In this document: one piece after another, positions 18,479-27,077 of the stretch | How positions within the stretch are numbered: position 1 is the first letter of the stretch | Layout: each line of letters begins with the position of its first letter | Source of the DNA: Planctomycetota bacterium | GTDB taxonomy: Bacteria; Planctomycetota; Planctomycetia; Pirellulales; Pirellulaceae | Assembly (NCBI GenBank): GCA_026692865.1 | Contig: JAPLNI010000050.1 | Location: 124,001-188,000, forward strand | Length of the DNA stretch: 64,000 nt | Direction: 5' to 3' | Made by a program: the position numbers and the translations under genes | The notes under the pieces: model-generated | The model's input: the letters and a program-made list of their open reading frames with translations, nothing else | Databases searched by the model: none | Told to the model about the DNA's origin: nothing

Positions 18479-18526
18479 CCCCAGAGGGGCGGAAGCAGGA
18501 CTTGCCAACGCCCCTCTGGGGTTTTT
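18479..18526. terminator. Strong bidirectional terminator downstream of tig
   Basis: CCCCAGAGGGGCG (18479-18491) and CGCCCCTCTGGGG (18509-18521) form a perfect 13-bp stem with a 17-base loop. A T-run follows on the plus strand, and TTTTC follows on the minus strand after the tig gene, so it can end tig transcription. Confidence 0.85.
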
Positions 18527-18556
18527 CTTTACTCAAAGTGCGGCTGCAAAAACGTA

Positions 18557-20032
18557 CTAAGCTTGCAATTTAACCGTGGCACCTTCTGGTTGCCCATCGG
18601 ATGCTTTGTTGTCGTATTTTGCTTCTGGGATATCAGCAGCCATCGGCGCGACCGTGTATTCAAGTGCTGCGTCATCAGGGATTCCGCTGAGGAAGGATGC
18701 GTCCTCTACGTCGGTGACTTTTGCTTCAGCAACGATTGCCTCGATGACTCGTCGCTCAATGATTTGATTACGAAGCGTGTCCATTTGGCCGGTTCGTTCC
18801 AGTCGAGCTCGAACGCTTCTAACGCTGGAGTTCGAGTTCGCGGCGATCAGTTCGATTTCGGATTCGTATTCATCGGCAACGGGCTCGATCGAGAGGTCTT
18901 CTGCGATTTTTTCGAGGACAAAGTGCTCTCGGAGAGCTGCGACCGTCATCTCCTGGGCATTTCGACGGCCAGCGTTGAGGTAGCTTCGAATCTCATCATT
19001 GCCGAAGCCGCTTCGTTGGAGCTCCATCGCTCGTCGTTGGAGTTCTCGGTTGGTCTGACGGTCGACGAGTGTCTTAGGCATGTCCCACTGAGCATCTTTG
19101 GTAAGGACTGCGGTGACTTGCTTGCGGATTTCTTGCTGTTGGAAGTAGCCAAGTTGCTTTTCAAGTTCTTCACGAACGAAAACTCGAAGTTCGCTTGGGT
19201 CCGAGAATCCGAGTTGGTCTAGAACCGACTCACGCAATTCATCGACAACTTGGCGGCGTACTTCGATAATTGAAATAGCGACATCGACTGTCTTCCCACG
19301 ATATTCTTCGTTTTCGGAAGTCTCAGCAACTTTCAAAGTTGTCGTGACTGTGTCGCCTTCTTTTGCACCGATGACAACTTCACCGAAGTTTTCTAGGACA
19401 GCATCAGCGAAACTTAATCGCTTACGCACGGCGACTTTTTCTTCTTCGATAGTGCCGATTTCTTTGCCTTCAAAAGCAAAAGTGATGTCGACCGTAAGAT
19501 TGTCGCCAAGTTCTGCTGGGGCATCGATTGCGATTCCCTCGGAGAAGCGAACAAGCGTCTTTGCGAGTTGTGTATCGACCTCTTTGTCAGAAAGCGCGTG
19601 AACGGGACGAGAGAGTGAGAGCCCCTTCCAATCTGGCGTATCAAACTCAGGACGAACTTCGATTTTGAATTCGTACTTGAAATCGCCAGTCTTTGGGATT
19701 TCGACAGCACCGTAATCCATGTCTGGTTCGCTAATCGCAGAGAATTGGCCACTTTCGGTGACTTGTTGCAGCGAATCCATTACCAAGCTGGACTTCACCT
19801 GATCCGTGATTTGTTCGCGAAATTTGCTTTCGAGCAGCTTGCGGGGTGCTTTTCCAACGCGGAAACCTGGCAATTCAGCCTTGGGACCAAGCTCGTCGAA
19901 AGCCACTTTCATGTAGCGGTCGACTTCTTTGCGAGGCACTGTCACAACCACATGGCGTTCGCAGGTGCTCGGTTTGTCAACTTGTACATCGAGTTCTAAT
20001 TTGGCTGCTACGGGCTCGGTTGCGGTGGACAT
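18557..20032 (-). CDS. tig: Trigger factor (ribosome-associated chaperone and prolyl isomerase)
   Basis: The protein of about 491 residues has the three-part trigger factor layout: an N-terminal ribosome-binding domain with the signature GFRVGKAPRKL near residue 57, an FKBP-like segment at about 155-245 (LGDNLTVDITFAFEGKEI), and a long helical C-terminal arm domain. It meets nascent chains at the exit tunnel. ATG 20032 (MSTATEPVAAKLEL) is preferred over a TTG six bases upstream. Trigger factor is often followed by clpP-clpX, but here it is followed by a terminator and an aminotransferase. The tRNA-Gly gene lies upstream in the same direction. Confidence 0.95.
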   Translation of the reverse strand: MSTATEPVAAKLELDVQVDKPSTCERHVVVTVPRKEVDRYMKVAFDELGPKAELPGFRVGKAPRKLLESKFREQITDQVKSSLVMDSLQQVTESGQFSAISEPDMDYGAVEIPKTGDFKYEFKIEVRPEFDTPDWKGLSLSRPVHALSDKEVDTQLAKTLVRFSEGIAIDAPAELGDNLTVDITFAFEGKEIGTIEEEKVAVRKRLSFADAVLENFGEVVIGAKEGDTVTTTLKVAETSENEEYRGKTVDVAISIIEVRRQVVDELRESVLDQLGFSDPSELRVFVREELEKQLGYFQQQEIRKQVTAVLTKDAQWDMPKTLVDRQTNRELQRRAMELQRSGFGNDEIRSYLNAGRRNAQEMTVAALREHFVLEKIAEDLSIEPVADEYESEIELIAANSNSSVRSVRARLERTGQMDTLRNQIIERRVIEAIVAEAKVTDVEDASFLSGIPDDAALEYTVAPMAADIPEAKYDNKASDGQPEGATVKLQA

Positions 20033-20112
20033 AATCAATCAATTCCAGTGAAAAACAAAAACATAGCAACGAAAAAGGGCAAACCATACTGTCGTACAAC
20101 GAAGACAATGAA

Positions 20113-20184
20113 AGCGGGCGATGGGGATCGAACCCACGACAACAACGTTGGCAACGTTGTGCTCTACCACTGAGCTACGCCCGC
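20113..20184 (-). tRNA. tRNA-Gly (anticodon GCC)
   Basis: Read on the minus strand the sequence folds as a cloverleaf: acceptor GCGGGCG/CGCCCGC, D arm with AGCTCAGTGGTAGAGC, anticodon stem CAACG/CGTTG around loop TTGCCAA, and T arm GTGGGTTCGATCCCCAT. The anticodon is GCC. The CCA end is not encoded. The anticodon arm lies in an extended self-complementary run (ACAACG...CGTTGT). Confidence 0.97.
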
Positions 20185-20444
20185 AAGACACGTCAAACGA
20201 CTCGGTTTGCCCGATTCCTTAATAAACAGTTCCTAGTCACAGGGGATTTTTATCTGATTTGTCCCCTGCGGAAGCGGAATTGTAGAATCTTGTCGATTCA
20301 ATGCAAGAGCTATAAATCTGGTTCGACGTTTTTCAAAGTGAGGTTACAATCGGTGGCTTGGCTTGTGCCCTTCTTGCGATTTCATTCGAATTAGGGGGCA
20401 AGTTTTCGGTTTTCCCTCCAAATAACCAATCGGCTTTTCAATTT

Positions 20445-21650
20445 ATGAGAATTCGCTTCGATCTGATTATTGCCTGCAATTTTGCATTAGCGGCAGCTTT
20501 TTCAATCATCTTAGGCAACGTATCCAACGCCGAAAATCCAACTGGCCTCGCTTTGGGGATTGAAAAGTCGAAGCCTACCAGCGGCCCGTTTGTGGCCATC
20601 GATGAAGGCTTCATGGTTCCCTACAGCGTCCAGATTCCAGGCACCACGATCGCATTCGAAATGATTCCGATCCCGGGCGGAACCGTTAAACTAGGCACTC
20701 CTGATGATGAAGCGGGGCGGTCAGACGATGAAGGTCCTCAAGCATCTGTCAAAATCGATCCGATTTGGGTTTGTAAGACTGAGCTGACTTGGGGCGAGTA
20801 CAAGACCTACATGGGGCTCTATAAGATTTTTAAAGACTCGAAGAAAATGAGTGGGACTCGAAAGGTCAGTGCAAAAAATCGCGTGGACGCGATTACTGCT
20901 CCAACCCCGCTCTACATGCCAACACATACGTTCGAATTCGGCGAAGACCCACAACAGCCCGCAGTCACGATGACTCAATATGCGGCCAAGCAGTATACCA
21001 AATGGATCTCGGGAATGACCGGTGCTCAGTACCGATTGCCAACCGAAGCCGAGTGGGAATATGCCGCTCGAGCCAACACAACGTCAGCATATTCGTTCGG
21101 CAACGATGCATCTCAGTTGGAAGGTTATGCTCACTTCGATAGCAACAGTCCCGACGGAGCCGCAGCGGTGGGTTCCAAAAAGCCGAATCCATTTGGCTTG
21201 CATGACATGCACGGAAACGTTTGGGAATGGACTGTCGACGGATACTCCGAAAAAGGATTCGCGAATCTTGGCGATGACGTGAAAACGATGCAAGAAGCGA
21301 TCCAATGGCCAACTAAAGCCGATTCACGAGTCGTCCGCGGTGGCGGTTGGCAAGACGCAGCAGAGCGATGCCGAAGCGGTGCCCGGATGAGCAGCCAAGA
21401 CGAAGACTGGAAAGGTGAAGATCCGAATTCGCCACTGAGCCCATGGTGGTACACCACGGACCCGGCTCGAAGTGTTGGGATGCGACTGGTTCGGTCGGCG
21501 GCTCCGCTTTCAAAAGAACTCATCACCAAGTTCTGGGAATACGACCACGAAGATATTGGGTCAGACGTTGAATTCCGAATTCAAGAAGGCCGAGGAGCTC
21601 TTGGCCTGCCAACACCCGAACTTGCTGAAGATATCAAAGCGAATCAGTAA
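20445..21650 (+). CDS. Exported SUMF1 (formylglycine-generating-enzyme-like) domain protein
   Basis: From ATG 20445 the protein has a signal peptide (FDLIIACNFALAAAFSIILG) and about 401 residues. The SUMF1/FGE fold is clear: MIPIPGGTVKLGTPDDEAG, TELTWGEYKTYM, QYRLPTEAEWEYAARAN, NPFGLHDMHGNVWEWTVDGY, SRVVRGGGWQDAAERCRSGAR and GMRLVR. True sulfatase-activating enzymes have two Cys shortly after the RGGS motif; here only one Cys is present, in the later CR position. It may therefore be a SUMF1 relative with another role, such as binding or another oxidation, not the sulfatase activator. Confidence 0.85.
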   Translation: MRIRFDLIIACNFALAAAFSIILGNVSNAENPTGLALGIEKSKPTSGPFVAIDEGFMVPYSVQIPGTTIAFEMIPIPGGTVKLGTPDDEAGRSDDEGPQASVKIDPIWVCKTELTWGEYKTYMGLYKIFKDSKKMSGTRKVSAKNRVDAITAPTPLYMPTHTFEFGEDPQQPAVTMTQYAAKQYTKWISGMTGAQYRLPTEAEWEYAARANTTSAYSFGNDASQLEGYAHFDSNSPDGAAAVGSKKPNPFGLHDMHGNVWEWTVDGYSEKGFANLGDDVKTMQEAIQWPTKADSRVVRGGGWQDAAERCRSGARMSSQDEDWKGEDPNSPLSPWWYTTDPARSVGMRLVRSAAPLSKELITKFWEYDHEDIGSDVEFRIQEGRGALGLPTPELAEDIKANQ

Positions 21651-21798
21651 GACGGAAATTCCGCGTTTCAAAAAATGGCTCTTCTGTTAAACTGAGCCCC
21701 TAAAATGTGAATACGAACCCGGCGTGTGAGTCGGGTGTCACGGCTCTAGGTCGAATTGGTTTCTTTTTTTCTATTTGTCTCCTTTCGTTGGATGATTT

Positions 21799-23226
21799 AT
21801 GTCGGCAATATCCGGTTCGAGTGCTCCTCGGACGATGTTCGAAAAGATTTGGGATCAGCATGTTGTACACAGCGAACCAAAGAAGCAAACGATCCTCTAC
21901 ATCGATCTTCACTTAGTGCATGAAGTAACGAGCGCTCAGGCTTTCGAAGGTTTGCGACTTGCCGGTAGAAAAGTCCGTCGCCCTGGCCGCACCATTGCAA
22001 CTCCTGATCACAACGTGCCAACCGATAATCGACATCTGCCGATTGCCGATCCCATTTCTCGTCAACAAGTCGATACGCTTCGTAACAATTGCAAAGAGTT
22101 CGGCATCCGGCTTTACGATCTCAACGATCGCAACCAAGGGATCGTGCACATTATCGGGCCCGAGCTTGGATACACTCAGCCCGGCATGACGATTGTTTGC
22201 GGCGATAGTCACACTGCAACTCACGGAGCATTTGGTGCTCTCGCGTTTGGAATCGGTACAAGCGAAGTGGAACACGTTCTGGCAACTCAAACATTGCTTC
22301 AGTACTTGCCTAAAACCTATGAGCTTCGCGTCGATGGAAGTCTCGCTCATGGTGTCACGGCAAAGGATTTGATCCTCTATCTAATCGGCAAGCTGACAAC
22401 GTCCGGCGGAACCGGTTATGTTCTCGAATACACTGGTGAAGTCATTCGAAATCTTTCGATGGAAGAACGTATGACCGTTTGCAACATGTCGATCGAAGCG
22501 GGTGCTCGAGCCGGAATGATCGCTCCTGATCAAACGACTTTTGATTACTTGCGAGATCGTGAGTTCGGTCCGCAAGACTATGATGCAGCCGTTGCGAAGT
22601 GGAGGAGCTTGCCTTCGGATCGTGGTGCAAAATATGACAAGGTTGACGTCTATCGCGGTGAAGACATTGAACCGCAAGTGACTTGGGGAACAAACCCTGG
22701 CCAAGTGACTTCGGTGTCCAGCAAAGTTCCTTCGCCAACTGATTTTGCTGATGAAACGGAAAGAAAATCGACAGCAGGTGCACTCGAATACATGGGGCTG
22801 AAAGCCGGTGTCCCACTGACCGATGTTTCTATCAACCGCGTCTTCATTGGATCTTGTACGAACGCTAGGATTGAAGACTTAAGAGCTGTCGCGAAGGTTG
22901 TTCATGGCTATCGCGTTAGCTCGGCTGTCAATGCGATGATTGTTCCCGGAAGCGGATCTGTTAAAAAGCAAGCCGAACAAGAAGGCCTCGATCGAGTCTT
23001 CAAGGAAGCTGGCTTCGACTGGCGCGAGGCCGGTTGCAGTATGTGCCTTGCAATGAATCCAGATCAACTGTCACCTGGCGAACGTTGTGCTTCCACCTCG
23101 AACCGAAACTTCGAAGGACGCCAAGGAAAGGGTGGACGCACTCACTTGGTCTCACCAGCAATGGCCGCCGCAGCGGCTATCGAAGGCCGCTTCGTAGATA
23201 TTCGTGGCTGGGAATACAAAAGCTAA
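21799..23226 (+). CDS. leuC: 3-isopropylmalate dehydratase large subunit
   Basis: The 475-residue protein is Leu[13 protein letters not shown] near the start, [21 protein letters not shown], the [4Fe-4S] ligand segments [14 protein letters not shown] and [13 protein letters not shown], and the substrate segment [16 protein letters not shown]. With LeuD it isomerises 2-isopropylmalate to 3-isopropylmalate in leucine synthesis. The small-subunit gene follows after 39 bases, so both are one operon. The 120-base leader has an A/T-rich stretch and a short CCCGGC hairpin, but no leucine-rich leader peptide could be recognised. Confidence 0.97.
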   Translation: MSAISGSSAPRTMFEKIWDQHVVHSEPKKQTILYIDLHLVHEVTSAQAFEGLRLAGRKVRRPGRTIATPDHNVPTDNRHLPIADPISRQQVDTLRNNCKEFGIRLYDLNDRNQGIVHIIGPELGYTQPGMTIVCGDSHTATHGAFGALAFGIGTSEVEHVLATQTLLQYLPKTYELRVDGSLAHGVTAKDLILYLIGKLTTSGGTGYVLEYTGEVIRNLSMEERMTVCNMSIEAGARAGMIAPDQTTFDYLRDREFGPQDYDAAVAKWRSLPSDRGAKYDKVDVYRGEDIEPQVTWGTNPGQVTSVSSKVPSPTDFADETERKSTAGALEYMGLKAGVPLTDVSINRVFIGSCTNARIEDLRAVAKVVHGYRVSSAVNAMIVPGSGSVKKQAEQEGLDRVFKEAGFDWREAGCSMCLAMNPDQLSPGERCASTSNRNFEGRQGKGGRTHLVSPAMAAAAAIEGRFVDIRGWEYKS

Positions 23227-23265
23227 TTGAAAGAAACCACTGCCAACTGCCCACTGAAAACTCCT

Positions 23266-23853
23266 ATGACTCCATTTGTACAACATTCAGGTATCGCGGC
23301 CTTTATGGATCGCGCTAACGTCGATACAGACCAAATTATCCCGAAGCAATTCCTCAAGCGAATTGAAAGAACAGGCTTCGGTCAGTTTCTGTTCTTCGAT
23401 TGGCGTTTCCTTCCAGACGGTAAGGTCAATCCTGAGTTTGAATTGAACTTGCCACGAAATGCAGGCACATCGGTTTTGATCGCGAGACGAAACTTTGGAA
23501 GCGGGTCTTCTCGCGAGCACGCAGTATGGGCAATCGAAGACTACGGAATTCGATGCGTAATCGCGCCGTCGTTCGCGGATATTTTCTACAACAACTGCTT
23601 CAAGAACGGTACGCTTCCGATCGCTCTTACTGAAGCAGAAGTTGATAAGCTGTTCGAGAACTTTTTGAAGCACTCGCCATATCGACTCGTGATCGATCTG
23701 GAAAAGCAAACCGTCCAAGATGAACACGGTTTCTCGGCGAGCTTTGAAGTTGAGCCGTTCCGAAAGCACTGCTTGCTACTTGGACTGGATGATATTGCCC
23801 TCACGCTTGAGCACGAAAGCAAGATCACGCAATACGAAGCAAAAATGTCGTAG
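23266..23853 (+). CDS. leuD: 3-isopropylmalate dehydratase small subunit
   Basis: Starting at ATG 23266 ([20 protein letters not shown]) the protein has 195 residues, normal for LeuD. It carries [17 protein letters not shown], the conserved [21 protein letters not shown] and [14 protein letters not shown]. It forms the swivelling half of the isomerase active site with LeuC. A longer in-frame start (TTG 23227) would add 13 unrelated residues. Confidence 0.96.
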   Translation: MTPFVQHSGIAAFMDRANVDTDQIIPKQFLKRIERTGFGQFLFFDWRFLPDGKVNPEFELNLPRNAGTSVLIARRNFGSGSSREHAVWAIEDYGIRCVIAPSFADIFYNNCFKNGTLPIALTEAEVDKLFENFLKHSPYRLVIDLEKQTVQDEHGFSASFEVEPFRKHCLLLGLDDIALTLEHESKITQYEAKMS

Positions 23854-23940
23854 ATTGTTTTGGCAATTGCTGAAAGTCAATGACATCCTAACTGATTGCG
23901 GCTTACTCGCTGAATTTTTTATTCGTTATCGCGGTCTATT

Positions 23941-24040
23941 CGTACTCGTACTTCGCCATCGTCGGTACTCATACTCCTACTCGATTGAAATAACTCCATC
24001 GAGTAGGAGTATGAGTACCATTTAATTGAGTACGAGTACG
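23941..24040. repeat. Nested perfect inverted repeat after leuD
   Basis: The inner arms 23964-23985 and 23998-24019 are perfectly complementary over 22 bases (GGTACTCATACTCCTACTCG plus AT) around a 12-base loop. The outer arms 23941-23952 and 24029-24040 (CGTACTCGTACT / AGTACGAGTACG) add 12 more pairs. The arms are built from GTACTC/TACTCC-like words. It lies between convergent leuD and the UDP-xylose synthase gene. It may end transcription, but no U-run follows; a mobile hairpin element is equally possible. Confidence 0.85.
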
Positions 24041-24192
24041 ATTGAAAGCAAAACTCTGGGGGTGTTCGCCGAGAAGGTTCAAAGTAATTGCGACGTTGCC
24101 CATCGCGTGGGTTAGGAAGATGCTTGATTATCTAGTGCCGAAGTGACGACAGATTCCTCTGGGGACAGTAAGTTCCAGAATTGCATACGATG

Positions 24193-25167
24193 TTAGTAGT
24201 TCGGCGTTGGCGGACGGTATTGGTCCATATCGACGGTTTTAAACCAAGCGATTGTTTTTGCTAAACCATCCCTGAGAGGAATCGTGGGTTCCCAGTCAAG
24301 ATGTTTCTTAGCGAGCGTGATGTCGGGCCGTCGACGCGATGGGTCATCGGCTGGTAGCGGCTTGGTAACTAACTTTACCTTGGCTCCGGTCGTGGCAATC
24401 ACCAACTCGGCAAGTTCACGAATCGTAAACTCGCCTGGGTTTCCGATGTTAACTGGTCCGATGAAGCTATCGGGTGCATGCATCATTCGGACAAATCCTT
24501 CTACCAAGTCATCGCGGTAGCAAAACGATCGCGTCTGGCTGCCATCACCGAAGATGGTAATGTCGTTGCCCGTGATTGCTTGGCGAATAAAGTTCGAGAC
24601 GACTCGACCATCGTATGGATGCATTCGCGGTCCGTACGTATTAAATATTCGAACGATTCGAATGTTGACTTTGTTCATGCGATGATAGTCCATGAACAAA
24701 GTCTCCGCGGCTCGTTTGCCTTCGTCATAGCAAGAACGAATACCGATTGTGTTGACGTTTCCGAAGTAGCTCTCGGGCTGTGGATGCACATGAGGGTCAC
24801 CGTAAATTTCGCTGGTGCTTGCCAACAAAATTTTCGCTCCACATCGCTTGGCCATGCCGAGCATGTTAATCGAGCCGATGACCGAGGTCTTCATCGTCTT
24901 GATGGGGTTGAATTGGTAGTGCCCCGGTGCGGCGGGGCAAGCGAGGTGATAGATCTCGTCGACTTCCAAGTAAATCGGAAGCGTCACATCGTGCCGAACG
25001 AACTCGAAGTTTTTCTTTCCGAGTAAATGCTCGATGTTATATTTTTGGCTTGTGAAGAAGTTGTCCAAGCAAATGACATCGTGACCTTCGGCGACGAGTC
25101 GTTCGCAGAGATGGGAGCCGAGAAAACCTGCGCCGCCGGTTACGAGAATTCGCTTAGTCGCTGTCAT
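24193..25167 (-). CDS. UDP-glucuronate decarboxylase (UDP-xylose synthase), SDR family
   Basis: The 324-residue protein is an extended short-chain dehydrogenase: NAD-binding [30 protein letters not shown], and the catalytic pair in [13 protein letters not shown], where Y-D-E-G-K is typical of UDP-xylose synthases. [20 protein letters not shown]-like sequence ([20 protein letters not shown]) and [12 protein letters not shown] also match. It converts UDP-glucuronate to UDP-xylose for envelope or exported polysaccharides. No sugar operon surrounds it. Confidence 0.93.
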   Translation of the reverse strand: MTATKRILVTGGAGFLGSHLCERLVAEGHDVICLDNFFTSQKYNIEHLLGKKNFEFVRHDVTLPIYLEVDEIYHLACPAAPGHYQFNPIKTMKTSVIGSINMLGMAKRCGAKILLASTSEIYGDPHVHPQPESYFGNVNTIGIRSCYDEGKRAAETLFMDYHRMNKVNIRIVRIFNTYGPRMHPYDGRVVSNFIRQAITGNDITIFGDGSQTRSFCYRDDLVEGFVRMMHAPDSFIGPVNIGNPGEFTIRELAELVIATTGAKVKLVTKPLPADDPSRRRPDITLAKKHLDWEPTIPLRDGLAKTIAWFKTVDMDQYRPPTPNY

Positions 25168-25235
25168 GTATTCCTACGTTCGTGAGATAAAGTTTGGACG
25201 GCAATCGAAATGTAGCTGGATTGTTACACACCGAT

Positions 25236-26636
25236 TTACCGAACGCGTTGGTTACCAACCTTCATGGCTGCGGTCCAAAACTGATTGTCTCGATAAACAT
25301 AAAACTTGGCACTTGGAGAGGCAGCGAATTCTTCATTATCTAAGATCCAGCTTAACGACTTCAGGTTTGGAGTCTGCCACGCCATGATACCCACAATGAT
25401 GTCGCCGCGAGCGATCTTTTCTCGTGCAGCCGGTGAATTGCTGCGAACTTCAACAACTTTTAACCCGCCCGAGAATTTTTCGCTTCCTACCCCCGATTGC
25501 ACGGACGATTTTGGAACCGCAACCAGCTTAACGCCAAGCCTCTCCCAGGTGTCTTTGGCAAGCGATTGATCAGCCTGCGATGTCGTAGTTGAAATCAAGC
25601 TCAATGACGATTCCAATGATTTCCCGTCGCGTTTGACAACGATGGGGAGCGAGTCACCGCTCTGCTGACCGACCAGGCTTAACAAAGCGTCCAATCGGCT
25701 GTGTACTTCTTTTCCATTAATCGATTCGATGACATCGCCGACTGCTAGATCGTTATCGGTTTTCACTTCGTTGACCGATTCGCTATCGACAGAACGAACA
25801 ACGGCAGTAGTCTTCGAGTCGTTGTAGTTAGTTTCGACAGTTATCCCGAGCGAGAGATCTTTGGCCGCCGCTGCAGCGATCAAATCGGCCATCACTTCAC
25901 AAGCCGCATCGATAGGAATTGCAAAGCCAATGCCTTGAGCACCGACTCGTACCGCCACATTGATGCCGATGACGCGGCCTTCGATGTTTACTAGCGGGCC
26001 ACCAGAATTACCTGGGTTGATGTCCGCGTTGGTTTGGATCAAGTCGCGATACTCTTGTGTACCGTTCACAGGGATGTTGCGATGGAGCGCACTGATGATC
26101 CCGACGGTTACTGAGTGCTGATATCCAAACGGGTTGCCGATGGCGATGACTGATTCGCCTCGCATCAAATCGTGGCTTGAACCCATCGGTATTACAGGCA
26201 ACGCCTTATCCGTTGGAATGCGTATGAGTGCCAAATCCGTATCCGGATCGTAGTTCAACAACTTAGCAATGCTAACCGTACCATTGGAAAGTGTGACTTC
26301 GATGTTCGAAACGTCTTGTACCACGTGCAAGTTGGTAATGATGTAGCCGCGAGGGTCGATAATTACCCCCGTCCCCATCCCGTTTACTTCTTGTCGGCCA
26401 GGAGAAACGCCGCCCGCAGTTGTTGCTGCTGTTGCAACTGTTTTGTTGCCTTGGATGTTGACGACAGCCTCTTCGCAATTTCGAATCGCTCGAACGACAG
26501 GCGAAACGCGAACGAGATGTCCCGCATCGTCTACTGAGTCAACCGCCTGTAACGATTGACAGCAGGAGTACCCTACGAGCAGGAAACCAACAAGACCGAT
26601 CGCAGTCAGTCGGGCAACACTTTTCTTAAGAGCCAT
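25236..26636 (-). CDS. HtrA/Deg-like serine protease with PDZ domains
   Basis: From ATG 26636 the protein starts MALKKSVARLTAIGLVGFLLVG, a signal or lipoprotein-type peptide ending near YSCC. The trypsin-like domain shows the complete triad: His in ITNLHVVQD, Asp in DTDLALIRI and Ser in NPGNSGGPL. A PDZ domain follows at about residues 265-350 (LAVGDVIESINGKEV) and a second PDZ-like segment nearer the end (NSPAAREKIARGDIIVGIM). Such proteases clear or refold damaged envelope proteins. The frame is open upstream to 26810, but those residues would precede the signal peptide. Confidence 0.92.
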   Translation of the reverse strand: MALKKSVARLTAIGLVGFLLVGYSCCQSLQAVDSVDDAGHLVRVSPVVRAIRNCEEAVVNIQGNKTVATAATTAGGVSPGRQEVNGMGTGVIIDPRGYIITNLHVVQDVSNIEVTLSNGTVSIAKLLNYDPDTDLALIRIPTDKALPVIPMGSSHDLMRGESVIAIGNPFGYQHSVTVGIISALHRNIPVNGTQEYRDLIQTNADINPGNSGGPLVNIEGRVIGINVAVRVGAQGIGFAIPIDAACEVMADLIAAAAAKDLSLGITVETNYNDSKTTAVVRSVDSESVNEVKTDNDLAVGDVIESINGKEVHSRLDALLSLVGQQSGDSLPIVVKRDGKSLESSLSLISTTTSQADQSLAKDTWERLGVKLVAVPKSSVQSGVGSEKFSGGLKVVEVRSNSPAAREKIARGDIIVGIMAWQTPNLKSLSWILDNEEFAASPSAKFYVYRDNQFWTAAMKVGNQRVR

Positions 26637-26942
26637 CGTCGGTGTCACGAAGGTTTCAACGTCCGATCGTTGCATGCTGGGGCATTCTGTTAGAGTCCAG
26701 GTGCAGGTGTCGCCAACAATGAATGGTTCTCGACACGCTTTTGCTTCCGCGTAGGGGTTGGATCGGTTGCAAGAGCGACAACGCATGAAGAGGCTCAATC
26801 GCGTGGGCAAACTCTACCAATCTTGCCGAAACCACCTAGATTTTCCGAAACACCTGTTCGTCAACCTGAAACGAGTATGTTGAGGTGGTGATCAGACTTC
26901 ACAGCACGCGAAGAATCTTAGCCCATTCGGCATTATTCAACT
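26637..26942. other. Region upstream of the protease gene
   Basis: No coding frame beyond the N-terminal extension of the protease frame was supported. It holds the protease promoter by position and leads into the repeat at 26943. Confidence 0.4.
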
Positions 26943-27024
26943 CGTAGCAGATGTCGTAAGAAATTTAAAGAAAGCAGCAAATTTGAGTAATTAAATCTAA
27001 ACCTGAATTCTTACGAATGCAGCC
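26943..27024. repeat. REP/BIME-like dispersed element, copy B1
   Basis: A left arm at 26944-26966 (GTAGCAGATGTCGTAAGAAA plus TTT) and an inverted right arm at 27004-27024 (TGAATTCTTACGAATGCAGC). TCGTAAGAA on the left and TTCTTACGA on the right are exact reverse complements. The same arms recur at 55630-55713 and 60301-60385. Confidence 0.75.
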
Positions 27025-27077
27025 AAGCCAAACTTGAATTGGGATGTTAGCACAAGAAATTCGCACCGACGCCGCGA

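Noticed and set aside
18479-18526. Possible small structured RNA (GGAAGCA inside a long hairpin, SRP-like at first sight)
   Set aside because: The 13-bp stem with T-runs on both sides fits a bidirectional terminator, and no SRP consensus flanks it.
26637-26810. N-terminal Cys-rich extension of the HtrA-like protease
   Set aside because: It would put about 58 residues before a clear signal peptide, so the later ATG was preferred.
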